The notes beneath the pieces are model-generated. The model was not told the DNA's origin, ran no database searches, and saw nothing but the letters and a program-made list of their open reading frames with translations. The translations under genes and the position numbers were made by a program. A stretch of DNA of 64,000 nt from Leucosporidium creatinivorum. Taxonomy: Eukaryota > Basidiomycota > Microbotryomycetes > Leucosporidiales > Leucosporidiaceae. The stretch covers positions 62,001 through 126,000 of the forward strand of contig BCKL01000004.1 of the NCBI GenBank assembly GCA_001600635.1, in the 5' to 3' direction. Positions 47,676 to 59,009 of this stretch are shown piece by piece (position 1 is the stretch's first letter; the number at the start of each line of letters is the position of its first letter).

Positions 47676-47870
47676 GCCTCGAGCTTCCGGCGCGGTTCCA
47701 GCGAGCGAGTGAGTTTGTAACGTCTGTAGTCGATCTGAGCTGGCAAGCGAGCAAAGCTGTAGGCCTCTAGTCGGGTTCGAGTCGGAGTTGACATTGACGA
47801 GAAGAAGCGACGGATGTAGTAGGAAGTAGAAGAGCGAATCGAGCTGAGCTGCGTTGAAGGGGAGAGAGGA
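47676..47870 (-). repeat. F-box 5' leader of the C/D type, copy C
   Basis: Shares blocks with the sequence upstream of gene D at 59010-59223. The blocks are CTCCCCTTCAAC(G/T)CAGCTCAGCTCG, TCGCTCTTCT(A/G)CTTCCT and CTACATCCGTCGCTTCTTCT followed by CGTC. It differs from the A/B/E/F leader, so each subfamily was duplicated with its own upstream sequence. Confidence 0.65.
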
Positions 47871-48550
47871 GAGGGGCTCAGTCGTCGAGAGAGCGACGAG
47901 AATTGGAGCAGCAGGCAGAACAGAGCTGTTCTAAGCCTGTAGCCTTTACCCCTGCTCCCTCTGTACCTCACCGTCGCGCTTTGGCCGTTCACATCCTTGA
48001 GCGAGCTGCGACCCTCTCTCTTGGCCTCCCGCGCTCAACTCGTCGTTACTCTCGCAGCTTGTACTCGGCTACAACTCGACAGATCACTCGCCTGCTCGAC
48101 TCGCCTACATTCTCTGCCTCCCACCTCCCTGCACCTTCAACCAGCCAGCGAGGACTGCGTCGCCTGTCCTCTGAGCTTCAAAGTACCTCTCCAGCAGCAG
48201 GACAAGCGCTACACGGGTCGCGGTTGTCAGTAGAAGGATTTAGAAAGCCTTGACTCTGCTTCAGAAGCACCGTGAGTCCCTACAGCTCTTTTAAAGGCGC
48301 TCAGAGTCGAGCTGCAAAGTGCCGGCGGCGCGTGCGGGCGGGCACGTGTTCTTGAGGACGTACAGCCGAGCAGCCAGTGCTGGAGGGAGTCTGCAGCCGA
48401 GCAGGTGTCCCTTACCGCGCTCGATATTCTGCACGGCTTCTCCGGCCGGTCGCACTGGTCGGCTCGAGATGAGCTAAGGCTGTCTGTTGACGGCGAGCGC
48501 GCTTAGTGACTCCCTAACTCACCAGCCTCCTCCCAATCTCCTACAGGACC
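47871..48550. other. Divergent intergenic region
   Basis: About 680 bases between F-box C (minus) and SMI1 (plus). Only short Ser/Ala/Arg-rich open stretches without motifs. It presumably carries promoter elements of both genes. Confidence 0.4.
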
Positions 48551-50912
48551 ATGTTCTCGTTCATCTTTGGATCCAAGAAGGGCGGTGCACCCGCTTCAGC
48601 CGCTCACCCCTCCAACCACCGCTCATCTCGTTCGCGCGACGTCGTCACTTGGCCCGCCGGCGGACCCGCCGCTGATGGAGATTACGACGATGTGAGCCTC
48701 GAGGGAGGTGCTGCAGAACAATCCGGTGGATCGAGGCAGTCCTTCTCGGCTCCTACGGCTACTCGAGGCGCGTTCGTTGGCGGCGAGGAGGGAGGTGCTG
48801 GAGGTGCTTCGAATGCCATGCAGTCTTCCTACCCACCGCTCCCTTCTTTCTCTCGGCCATCTACGACCAACGGCTACCCCTCCCTTCGCGCCACCTTCGA
48901 CCGCCTCTCCACCCTTCTCGCCGAGCAATCCCCCACCCTCCTCGACTCGCTCTCCCCACCTCTCGACTCCGCCGACCCAGCCCTCTCCTCCCTCCTCCAC
49001 GCAATCTCACCCTACCACCTCCCACCCGCCGTCCTCGAATCCTACTCCCTCCACGACGGCCAAGACCCCTTCGCCGGCGGAGGAGCCAGTACCGCCGGTC
49101 TCGTTTGGGGGTTGTGGTGGATGCCGATGGATCAGGTGGAGCAGGAGTGGAAGTTCTGGCGACGATTTGAGGATGCGGGCGGAGGAGAAGGCATGGGCGA
49201 CGCGTTCTCGGCGAGCACGGAGGGAGCCAAGCTGCGCACGAGGACTCATCCCTATGTCGAGGATGCGCAGGGCGGGGACGACGATGGAGGAGGAGGGACG
49301 AATATGCATGGGATGAAGAGTTTCCCGGAGGGCTGGGTCAGGAAACGATACTCGCACCCCGGGTGGCTTCCCCTCCTCTCCGACCGATGCGGCAACTACA
49401 TCGGCGTCGACCTCGATCCTCCTCCACCACTTCCCAGCTCATCGTCCACCGCGTCCGGAGGTCGTTCAGGTCGAGCCTACGGTCAACCAGGACAAGTCAT
49501 CGCCTTCGGCCGCGAGATTGACGAGAAGGTCGTCCTCTTCCCTGGCGACGGAGCGGGAGGATGGGGACGTTTCCTCGCTGCTTTCGTCGATGATTTGGAG
49601 AAGGGAGAGTTTGCTCGATTGGGGGAGGGAGAGGAGTTGAGGAGGGCGGGAGCGAATGGGTGGGGAGATGAGGAGAGTCAGGGGAGCGGAGGGTCTTCGA
49701 GTGATGAGTGGGACGGAGGAGATGGGATCGGCGAGAGGTCGTACTTTGATGGCGATCGGTATGGAGATGAGGGCGAGGCGAGCGCTACTGGCGTAGACGC
49801 ACAAGCCTGGTGAGCTCTCTCGCTCAGAACGCCGCTCCTTGCACCTGACTCACCCTCTCTGGTTCCTCTGCAGGGTCCTTCGCTCCGAGTACCGCAAGCA
49901 GCTGTCGCAGGAGGACGGTGGAGGACTCATCGGCGTCATTGCCGAGCGTAGTCGTCGCAAGTGGAAGTCGCTCGGCGTCGGCGGACGCTCGTCGGTTCCC
50001 GCCTCCTTCCACGAACCCAAGCCTCGCGCGCCCCTCTCCGTCAATATCCCTTCTACCGTTGAAGAGGCAGGTCCCTCCTCCAGCGTCACCGTCCGCCCTT
50101 CATCTCCCGCCCTCATCTCCACCGACTCTGCTCGCCCGAGCTTCGAGTCTCGAGCCGAATCGCTCGACTCCCAGGCCGATGCCTTAACTAACGCCGGCGA
50201 CATTTCTCGTCCCCTCACTCCCAGCGCCGTCGAGCTCGTCCTCTCACCACCCTCCCCCACCCGCGCTGCTCGCTTCCCCGACCCCCTCACCCCCGCCAAA
50301 GACGAGCCTTCGCACCCTCCGGCGCCCAAATCCCCCGACCTCCTCGACGATGGCCGATCAGCCTTCCCCAGCCGTGGTCTACAAGATCGTCAGAAGCGTC
50401 AGGCTCGCAGGCCTCCCCCTCCTCCCCCAGCAGCGCTCGATCTCCCCACCATGCTCGACCTCGACGACGAATCGCCTCAATCGGTCTCGGTCTACGGCAA
50501 CGGAGGGAGCAGCCCCTCGGCCGTTGCTCTCGACGCCTTCGACGAGCCGAGGCGAACCTCCACCTCTTCAATCCGCAGCTTCGTCGCCGGCACTCCTACT
50601 CGCGGCTCGCTCCTCCCCACCCACTCCCACTCGTCCGGCACCCTCCCTACCATCCACTCGACGCAAACGACCAACCAAACGGGCAGCACCACCGCTCTCG
50701 TCGAGCATCAGGAGCTGGACATGTCCCCCTCGCTCGCAGGATTGGGCATCGACTCGCCCGAGCTCGACAGGCATACGATGGAAGCCGTCGTGGTGGATCA
50801 TAATCGGTCGCCTTCGCCTGCATTGTCATCGGGATCGAGAGGAGGGAGGGGAGACGCTTCCCCTGCGTTGTCGGATCAGCCGTATGAGATGGCGCAGGAG
50901 TCGAGGGATTGA
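48551..50912 (+). CDS. SMI1: Smi1/Knr4-type cell wall assembly regulator
   Basis: Coordinates 1,3-beta-glucan synthesis and the cell wall integrity pathway in yeasts. Two exons, 48551-49809 and 49874-50912, joined at W/VLRSEYRKQL. The SUKH (SMI1/KNR4) domain lies at about residues 90-330: SLRATFDRLSTLLAEQSPTL, then GLVWGLWWMPMDQVEQEWKF, HPGWLPLLSDRCGNYIGVDL, GQVIAFGREIDEKVVLFP and WGRFLAAFVDDLEKGEF. Both ends are low-complexity (Gly/Ser and Pro/Ser-rich), as in fungal Knr4 proteins, whose disordered arms act as interaction hubs. The C-terminal half past residue 440 has no recognisable domain. About 765 residues; stop TGA at 50910-50912. Confidence 0.9.
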
Positions 50913-51182
50913 GCTTGAGCGCCGAGCAGGAGGGCTTCGCTTGCTGTTAGGGAGACGAGGAGGTCATGAACTAGTACGATGGTAGATTACGAAGAATACC
51001 CCACATCGTGTAACGAGGCAGAGGAGTGTACAGCTTCACTTCGCCTGAGGTTGACCCCTAGCCAGCCCTCAGCTTTCGTCGGCTCAAAGGCGATCCTTGC
51101 CCTGCTCCATCTCTCGCTGCTCTCGCATCGTCTCTCGCCGGCTTATACGATCTCGTATCAAGATTGTCCTGCTCTGGTGTCT

Positions 51183-54100
51183 ATGAGTGCAACAAGTGCC
51201 GACCAGGAGCACAGGGAACCACAGAACGAAGCGTGAGCTCTCCCGCTCTCCCGTCTCCGAGTCCATGCTGATCCTCACGCCTGCGCCGCTGCTGCAGTTG
51301 CCGAGCCTGCAGAGGTGGGTTTCCTGGAACTTCCGGCTCCATCTGCAGCACCACACGCTCGGTCCAAGCGGCTGCCTTGCCGGCGGGAGCTTGTTGTCGC
51401 GCTCCTCGCTGATCTTGCCCCACCTCCGCAACCTGTCCTCTCTTCCGCTTTCTGTGTACGTATTCGGACTTAAACAGCGGTCAAACGCAAGTGCCTGCAC
51501 GGAGAAGAGAAGGGAATCTGTACTCGGTGAGCCCGGCTCCTGCGCTTCCGCCCTCCGAGCCTCTGCTGACCGATACCCTCCTGCCTGGCTACGCGACTAC
51601 CTCTCATCATCACTCGGAATTGATCCACCTCGACAGCTGCTCGCGACTGTCGATCCCTTGCGAGTACGGTCAACTCAAGCGCGGACGAAAGACGGGAGAG
51701 CCGCAAGTGAGGTGAGCTTTGATGGAGGTACTCTGAGGGCGTGGCCACTGTAGCATTCGCTCTCCGACTCGTCTTGATGAGTCGGAGCCATGAAGCAATG
51801 CGCTGACCCGCCCTTTGGGCCCGCAGGCGCAAGCGCATAGCCCCATCCACCAGCGCCGAACCAACACCTGCACGCAGCTCATCAGCAGTAGCATCCTCAC
51901 CCGAGCCCTCTTTACCCGCCATGAACCCACCACCAGCCCACGACTGGCTCTACCACGATCTTAGTACGTGAAAGCGGCGACGGATTTCCGCCGAGCTGAG
52001 CTCGACCGAGTCGCTCATCTATTTGCTCCTGCAGATGCGCAAACCGGCGCACATCACACGCACAGCATGGGATACGAGCAATCACATCACTTCCCTCCCA
52101 TCGCCTCGACTTCCCACCTCGATCCCATCCCCGCTCCTCTCCACTCCCACGCCAGCTTCTCTCAACCCGCCGCTGCCAACCCCTTCCCTCCGCCCCTCGC
52201 TTCTCCACCAATCGCTACTCCACCAGCTCCTTCACCAGCAACCGGCGGCTTCTCGCTACGCAAGCTGCTGGGGACGAGAGAGGAGCCGAGGCATTCGCTC
52301 GCCGATGCTTTCGCGGTGGAGGATGCTGATGTACGGGCGCCAGAGAGGGCAGAAAGAGTGTTCGAGGATATTGTGACCGCAGAGGTGTGTCCGGAGGAGG
52401 TTGTAGATGAGCTGTTTGCGTTGTGAGTTGGCTCGGTCGCGAGAGATTGCTTCCTTGCTGACCTACTTCCTCTTCGCCTCTACCCTCTCGTCTCTCGCCC
52501 GCTCCCTCGTACAATCGCCCTTTTCCTCCACCCCGTCTAGCTACTACGAGCACCTCAACCCGATGACCTCAATCCTCGACCCGGACCTCCACACCAAGAA
52601 TTGGGTCCGAGCTCAATCGCCCTTCCTCTTCTCGGCCATCATCACCGTAGCGACCAAGGTCGCACATCCACTACACTATATCCCAGCCCTTCGCCACTGC
52701 AAGAAGCTGCTCGGTGGCGCCTTCGAGGAAGGGCACAATTCGATCGAGTTCGTGCAGGCATTGGCGATTCTCGTCTTCTGGGGCGAAGCGACCGACGAAT
52801 CGTACGTCCAGTATTGCTCTGAGAGAATTTGAAGATGCTGACCGACTTTTCGGCTCACAGGGGAGCTCGCAAAATGGCCTACGCGATTCGCTCGGCGATG
52901 GATCTGGGCATGCATGTGCGCCACAAGCGGCCGCTGCCGACCGACGAGCACGAGGCAAGGGTTCTCTTGGTGAGTCCCGCTCGCTCATTTATGTAGCTTC
53001 CCCTAGCTGACCTCCACTCCGCTTGCAGAGCGGCGAGCGAACGTGGATGTACCTCACCATCGCCGACCACCGCTTCTCCAACCAGCGCAGTCTACCTTGT
53101 CAGATCCCTATCCAATTCCGACACGATCCTATCGCCTGGATCCTCGAGCACGCCCATTTCCCCTGCCCCTCCGAAGCCGGCCTCGCTCCCCTCGTTGCCC
53201 TCTCGCGATTGCTCGACCTCTACAACGCACTCATCAACTCGGAGAATGGCGAGCTGCCGAATAGGTGAGCTCAATATCGTTTGGTCTAGTCGAGCAGCAG
53301 GCTGACGCTCACATCCCTGCAGGACGCTCATAGCGCACTTGGCCGATGCGAGCAGCACATGGGCGAAGCATTGGAGCGTCGAGGAGAACTGTACGCCCTT
53401 CTGGCTTCCTCTGCTCGCGCATCGACTGACCTCCCTCTCCTCCTCAGCCAAGACTACCGCCATCAGGCTGCAGCCTGCCCAGCTCGCGCTAGTACGCTTC
53501 TACGGCAAGGGTGAGCTGGGCGCTCATGCTTCCTCCCAAGACGACTTCGCTGACGTCCGCCTCTGCCACAGTCTTCCGCTTTCAACTTGACGAGCTCCAT
53601 CTCCTACTCGCCATCTCAGCACCAGCACCGGACACGAGCTCGTCCTTCGATCCGATGAACTCGCCGGTGCTCATGTTCGGTCGATGTGTTCGGTCGGCTC
53701 TCGAGGCGCTGGCTGTGTATCGAGAAGAGGTCACGGTGCTGCGCTACTGCTTCGACAGTATCTTCAGTGAGTCTTGCTCTGCTACGGGAGAGGCTCGAGC
53801 TGACCTCTGCCTTGCAGTCGGCGCCGCTTCATGTGGGATCTGGCTCGTTCAGGTGCGTTCAAATGGAGTGCCGAGGGCTCAAATCTTGCTTGTCGAGCTC
53901 TTTTGACTCTCCTCTCCCTCCTCTCACAGAACATCAGCGGTATGGCGCCAGCGGATCGGCAGCTTGCGATGGACGCTCTCGCTCAAACCGAGCAGGCCAG
54001 TATCGAGGCCTCGAGGGGTCCTCAGAGCATGTGCGTCACTCGAGCTCTCCAATCTATGCTCCAACTGACTCTGGCTCATCCACAGGTCGGCCTACATGGC

Positions 54101-54624
54101 TCGATTGACCGCCCATCTTCTCCAAAAGGCCGTCAATCTCACCACCGAGACGTCTCCCAGCTCGGCGTTCGCTCCCGCTTTCGTTTCGGCTTCGCCTGCG
54201 TCGGCGTTTGAAAATCAGTGGAACTCCATGGGCATGGGAGGCCTCGCTGGCTCGGGCGTCATGTTCAATCAGCTGGTGAGTTCGTGAACTTCTCGGCTCC
54301 TCGCCGAAAGCTCGCTTTTTCTGCGAGATCTAACGTTGACCACCTTCCCATCCCACTCTCTTCTCCTTCTCCTCTGTCTATCATTTGCATCATTCACAGC
54401 CCGACATGCAGGGCACACCCTTCTTCGGCAACATGCTTCGACCCTCGGCGCACTCGCTGGGCTCTGATCTTGTCTACCCCGTCCAAGATGACCTTCTCTG
54501 GTGAGCCCAGTCACTCTCCTACTTCTGATTCTCTTGCAGATCAACAACTGCCCTGAGAAGTCTTGCTAATCTCACTCCGATCCGCAGGCAGTCTCTCTTC
54601 CCTCTCTACGCACCTGCTTCCTGA
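51183..54624 (+). CDS. Zn2Cys6 fungal-type transcription factor (second)
   Basis: Nuclear regulator with an N-terminal zinc cluster spread over four small exons: 51183-51232 (MSATSADQEHREPQNEA), a 17-nt exon 51298-51314, 51478-51526 and 51637-51711. Spliced, they read ACRACRAVKRKCLHGEEKGI followed by CTRCSRLSIPCEYGQLKRGR, giving all six cysteines. The body has the fungal transcription factor domain: LHTKNWVRAQSPFLFSAIIT, EFVQALAILVFWGEATDESG, ARKMAYAIRSAMDLGMHVRH and LLSGERTWMYLTIADHRFS. The last exons encode TPFFGNMLRPSAHSLG and end WQSLFPLYAPAS, stop 54622-54624. At least fifteen exons. Target pathway unknown. It lies head-to-tail after SMI1, only 270 bases away. Confidence 0.88.
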
Positions 54625-54744
54625 GCCTTACCTTCATCGCCTGTTGCACTACATGTCGTTTCGATATAGTAAGAAGGTCGATGTTGTATTCTCTTGCAGC
54701 GACGAGCGGCTGGCGCCAGACGGCTTCGGCGAGGGCAGGCTGGG

Positions 54745-55300
54745 GAGCTCGGCTTTGGCTGCGCTCGAGTTCAGGCAGGAAAGGGACAGCGATCTCGATT
54801 GTACACTCTTTTCACATCGTTTGAGCTCGCATCCGACCCTCACCGAGCGACAGACCAGCACCCTTGTTCTGCTCAAGGCGAAGGGTGAAGCGACGACTTG
54901 ACCGTCGAGCTCTCCCTCCTTCTCACCATCACCTCGTGTTCGGCGCTTTCGACTCGCTTTCACTGGTGGGGCAGGAGTCGCTGCTACTGGAAGCTCTACC
55001 GGAAGACTGCTACTCTCCTACACCTCACCTCGCCTGCGCTCCTTCGCCCGCTTTTTCGCCGCTTTCACCCTCCTCGTCACCCTCTGAGTCTCGTCGCCTC
55101 GCTCGCTCCCGGCCGAAAGCTCGGACTTCGGAAGCTCTCTGCGCTTGATCAGACCAGCAAAGTGAGTACTCTACATCACAGCTCTGCCCCTCCCATGCTC
55201 TCTCTGCCTCAAGAGAGCAGCTCGACGAGGGGAGGACGGACGGTCGAGACGGCTCGAGCTCATGTTTTGTTGGTCAATTCGCAGGTCGTCGAAGCTCGCC
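54745..55300 (+). repeat. Duplicated F-box 5' leader, copy E
   Basis: The longest shared stretch is with the F leader at 60905-61441. It begins with GAGCTCGGCTTTG(G/A)CTGCGC and TTCAGGCAGGAAAGGGAC, continues through CGACCCTCACCGAGC, and runs to the conserved UTR intron ending before the ATG at 55301. The two copies form an imperfect direct repeat of about 550 bases, 6 kb apart. Confidence 0.75.
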
Positions 55301-56541
55301 ATGGAGTCTGAGAGCTCGGAGCTGAATCAGGAGAGTAGTGAGATGGTGGAGGTGAGTTTTCTGAGCCCGAGAGACGAGCGCCGAGGACGGAAGCTGACAC
55401 GGGGCTGCTCGTCCTCGCCGGCTGCTCCCTCTTCCTCCGTCAACGCTCTCAACTCCAACCTCGCCTCTCTATCCCTCGCCCCTCCCAAGCCCAAAAGCTT
55501 CAACGACATCCCCGACGAGCTGCTAGACGACATCGCCTGGCACCTCCTGGTCGAGTCTGAGTTCTCCCAAGGCGACCTTCGCAATCTCGCCCTCGTCGAG
55601 CAGCGACTCTACGCACCTGCACGAAAGCAGATGTCGTGGAGAATCACTGGTTTCACCGAACTCTGGGGATTTGCGGACATGCTGCTGGACCAGCCGCGCT
55701 TCAGTGCCCTCGTGCGCCACGCCATGCTCGGCGGGTCAAAGAACGACGAGGAGGTACTCGAGTCGCCTCTGATGGGTCGCCTGGTCGCCATCGTCATCGA
55801 GCAATGTCCCAACCTCAAGTTCCTGTCCATACCAGTGCAGGAGCTTGGGGGACTTACCGAAAGAGATGCCGCACGCGCCATGGCTCGGCTCCAGAATCTC
55901 AAAGTCCTTGGGCTTGCTTACTCAGGGACATCCTTCAGTACGCTCCGAACGCTTTCCCCAATCCTTCCTAAGTTGTGCCTACTCGAGGTCGCTTTGCACG
56001 AAGAGCTGAAGGAGGGCGGCCTTCCCCCTCTTACTTGCTCCCTGGCCCGCGCCACCGTCGGGGTATCGAGGAAGGCAGTCAGCTCACTTGAAGCAGTACT
56101 CCGCTGCCTAGGGCCCATCTCGGAGCGCCTCACCGTCGTCATCAGTTCTCCCTCCCCGTTCTCCTTTGCCCAACTCGAGTCCTTCCTGCCCCCTTACATC
56201 GCCGCCGCCACCAAGTTCTTCACTCTCCGCCTTGGTACCAGTGCCCCTCTCCCCGACTGGAGATCGCTCACGCTACCCAAACACTCCGGATGGCTCTACT
56301 ACACCTCCGCCCAGACAACGAATTCAGGAAGCAGCTTTGTTCAACTTTCCTGCGCGTGGGGCCGTGGAGCGAGGTGGCTCAGAACCTGATGGAGCAGAAG
56401 GAAAGCTGGGCCAGAGGAGACTTTGACGAGACCACGCCAACGGTGTTCTATGCCCACCGAGGAGTAGGTTGGGGGATCGCCGAGGTCGAATACCTGAAGA
56501 CGATCGCGCGCTGCTGCCAGTCGAAGCTGGTCTGGATGTAG
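55301..56541 (+). CDS. F-box protein E, splice acceptor lost and late frame break
   Basis: SCF-type adaptor candidate. Exon 1 (from 55301) MESESSELNQESSEMVE parallels A and B. Where A has CTCGCAG before GCTGCT, E has CTCGCCG before GCTGCT, so the acceptor AG is gone; the intron happens to be open and reads through as VSFLSPRDERRGRKL. The F-box is KSFNDIPDELLDDIAWHLL then LRNLALVEQRLYAPAR. Repeats include VIEQCPNLKFLSIPVQELG. After SGWLYYTSAQ, about 56310-56325, the family tail lies in another frame (NEFRKQLCSTFLRVG through YLKTIARCCQSKLVWM, stop 56539-56541). Two independent lesions suggest a decaying copy. Confidence 0.72.
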
Positions 56542-56871
56542 CAGAACTTGGTGTGTCTCACTTTGTTCTCGTTCACGATAATACTCGGCAGCTGACTTGC
56601 CTTCGCTTCGCAGGAAGGAAGCCTCGATTGCGAGCGGCCGCTGTAGTAGCTCGATGAAGTAAGCTTGCTTGTCAATACGCCGTCTGTGCCACTCATTCTC
56701 AGGGTACCGCCGAGGGAGAGAGACTGGCATCGGACGAGCTCGTTCGAAACTTAGCGCCGAGAGCTCAGCCTTCTCGTTCCCTTCCCTGCTCACGCTCACT
56801 TTCGCCCACCTCGCCAGCAGAGTCGTCTAAGCACATTCCTATCGTTACACGAGAGCCTATCAACACCCGAA

Positions 56872-57186
56872 CTACTCCTCATCATCCTCATCATCCTCAA
56901 CCCTCCCCTGTTTCCTCCTCTTCGGCTCCGGCAAATCCTCCTCCTCACTCTCCTCCTGCCTTCCACCCTTCTTCTTCCTCCTATAATCCGGCAGTTCCTC
57001 CTCATTCCCATCCTCAGCACCCTCGTCTGCCCTCTTCTTCTGCAATCGCCCTGTACCGCCTCGAGGAACTTCGGGGGAGGGTGAACGACCGTCAGACGCG
57101 CCGCCGTCGTCGTCGGGGTTGACACCTTTGCAGGTGTCGATCCATTCGGAGTATATGTCGATCGCTTCGGTGAGGTCTGGTGTTGT

Positions 57187-57221
<35 letters not shown>

Positions 57222-57543
57222 GAGGAGGGGGGAGGCGGAGAGAAGGGAGAAGGGAGAAGGAGAGGAGGAAGATGGCGGTGGTAAACGAGAACGGAGAAGG
57301 CGAGGCGAGATCGGAGGCAGGATGGCGGGAGTGAGAGTGAGAGAAGACAGTCAGCTGGTTCTCTACATAACGTCGAGAAGCGCAAGACCGAGCGTGCGGT
57401 TCGTGTCACACTGCGAAGCGGAATTGAAGGTCAGCGACTCGCTCTTCAAAGTCCCTCGCTCAGCGTCTAAGCTCGTCAAGCTCACAGGGAAGTGCTGTCC
57501 GCAGTTTTTGCAGTCGAGACGCCCCTCTTGCTTCTTGTTGTGG
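56872..57543 (-). CDS. ELF1: Elf1-like transcription elongation factor, N-terminal exons not found
   Basis: Small zinc-ribbon factor that rides with RNA polymerase II through nucleosomes. Three exons are visible: 57543-57486 (HNKKQEGRLDCKNCGQHFP), a 22-nt exon 57410-57389 (CDTNRTL) and 57176-56872. The last encodes LTEAIDIYSEWIDTCKGV, a close match to the Elf1 core (CKxCGxxF ... VYSEWIDxC), then an acidic, Lys-rich tail ending EDDEDDEE. The first Cys pair (FxCxxC) and the basic MGKRKK-type start should lie upstream, but I could not find them in 57544-58400. The gene may be 5'-truncated, or those exons may be too short to see. The last intron carries the poly-C run (G on the plus strand) just before its acceptor. 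Confidence 0.65.
57189..57220. repeat. Homopolymer run of 32 G
   Basis: Thirty-two consecutive G on the plus strand, the only long homopolymer in the window. It lies in the last intron of the Elf1-like gene, where it forms a poly-C tract about 12 bases before the acceptor. It could form G-quadruplexes and its length is probably unstable; the assembled length may be inexact. Confidence 0.9.
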
Positions 57544-59009
57544 CTGTAAGAAGGCGAAGGGAGGAGGACAGGCGAGGGTCAGCGCCGAGATAACACGCCA
57601 CGACGGGAAGAAGTGCTGAGTGTGCAAGTGGCCGGAGCAGAAAGTATTGAGCAAAGAAGAAGAAGACGAGTGCAAGTGCTGTTGCACGGCTCTCAGCGAG
57701 AAAGCGGCGCAGCAAGACATGCTCGGCGAGTGGCTTCCCGGCGAGACCTCACATCAAGCCCGTATCCCTCTGTGGGAGCGGTCAGCGGTCAGCGTTCAGC
57801 GACTGAGAACGAGGTGACATATTGGCGAGCCCGAACGAGCCCCCGATGAACGCCGAAAGTCGTCTGAGGGAGCGCAAGCGACCTCTGTAGAAGGGCAGTC
57901 GCAGCAGAGCGAGGAGGCGTAGTACGACTCAGGAAGCCGCGGAATCCCTCTGCAGCATCCCAAGCCGGACCTCCTCGACCACTGCTCGGCGCTCTTGAGC
58001 TCAGCCGAAGGCCAAGAAGCCCAACGAAAGTCGGCACGCTACCGCAATACAGGACGTTGGTCGGCCAGAGCACAAGTGGACCTCCCGCCCCTGGAGAGAC
58101 GGAGGGCCGCATCTGACCGAGCCGGCGAGGACCTGCGATGGCGCTGCTCGGCGAGAGCTGGCGTCGCCGAAAGTACGCGCGAGACTCCCGACCTGCAAGG
58201 GATGGAGCACTCACAATCCATCCTTGCGCGAGGATGACCTACGGGCGCAACTGCAGCCTTTGAGAGCCTCGCTCGTGCTGCCAGCGCTCCAGCAAGGACT
58301 GCTGAAGCTCTGGTGCCGAGCGCGAAAGAAGTACTACACAGCACTGAGCACCGGTGCTTTCCTCTGCGCTAGAGGGGAGCACCCAGCGCGAGATCTGTAG
58401 CCCTCCCACTCTGTCCGACGAGCACGAGTCGAGGAGCGGTGCACCTACCCGCTGAACAGGCGAGACGGGGAGGGTGGAGCGCCCGGGCCCACCTGCAGTA
58501 CTACAGACAGCTCCCAGCGCAAGCCCCTCACCCCTTCTACTAGAATTAAGCTTCCTCCGCGAGCGCGAGGTGGCCAGATCGCTCTCGGTCAGCGAGCAGC
58601 GGCCCGTCGCGCAAGCAGCACTCCAGCCCGCGCTCTGTAAGAGAGTAGACCTGGAGCGCTTCCAGCTGCTCCCGCTGGTCTGCCTCCGAGTACCAGCTCC
58701 GAGCCCTCCCAGCCGCTCCGTCTAGAGCGCCTCATCCTCCAGCTCACGCGCTGATCTGTAGCCTGTGCTCACCGGTCACCCTAGCTCCCGACCTAGCCTC
58801 CCTTCACCTCACTATCATCGAGATCCATCTCTTGCTGTAGCGAAGTCGAAGCGTAGAAACGAGCCGAATTTGGGAGGAGAGAGAGAGAGGTGGAGCGCAT
58901 TCGGATCAGAGGGGGCAAGCTGGCGAGAGCTGTAGGAGAGTAGTTTGGTAGTCTGATTAGGATTCGGACTGCTCTCATAGTGTCCTGCAGCTCTCCTTCC
59001 GCTCATCAG
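57544..59009. other. Long stretch without a recognised gene
   Basis: About 1.5 kb. It should contain the missing 5' exons of the Elf1-like gene and its promoter, but no Cys-x-x-Cys exon was found on the minus strand. Open stretches on both strands (for example plus 57620-57817, with CKCCC) lack any family motif. Several CTGCAG and GAGCGC words occur. No RNA gene recognised. Confidence 0.4.

Noticed and set aside
54898-55311. 137-codon frame inside the E leader
   Set aside because: The same frame is interrupted in copy F and diverges in A and B; conservation is nucleotide-level, so it is 5' UTR and not protein.
57189-57220. Poly-G as a telomere or an origin
   Set aside because: A single homopolymer without a tandem telomeric unit, flanked by a gene.
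57620-57817. Plus-strand Cys-containing frame (CKCCC)
   Set aside because: No acceptor, start context or family match, and it overlaps the presumed upstream part of the Elf1-like gene.
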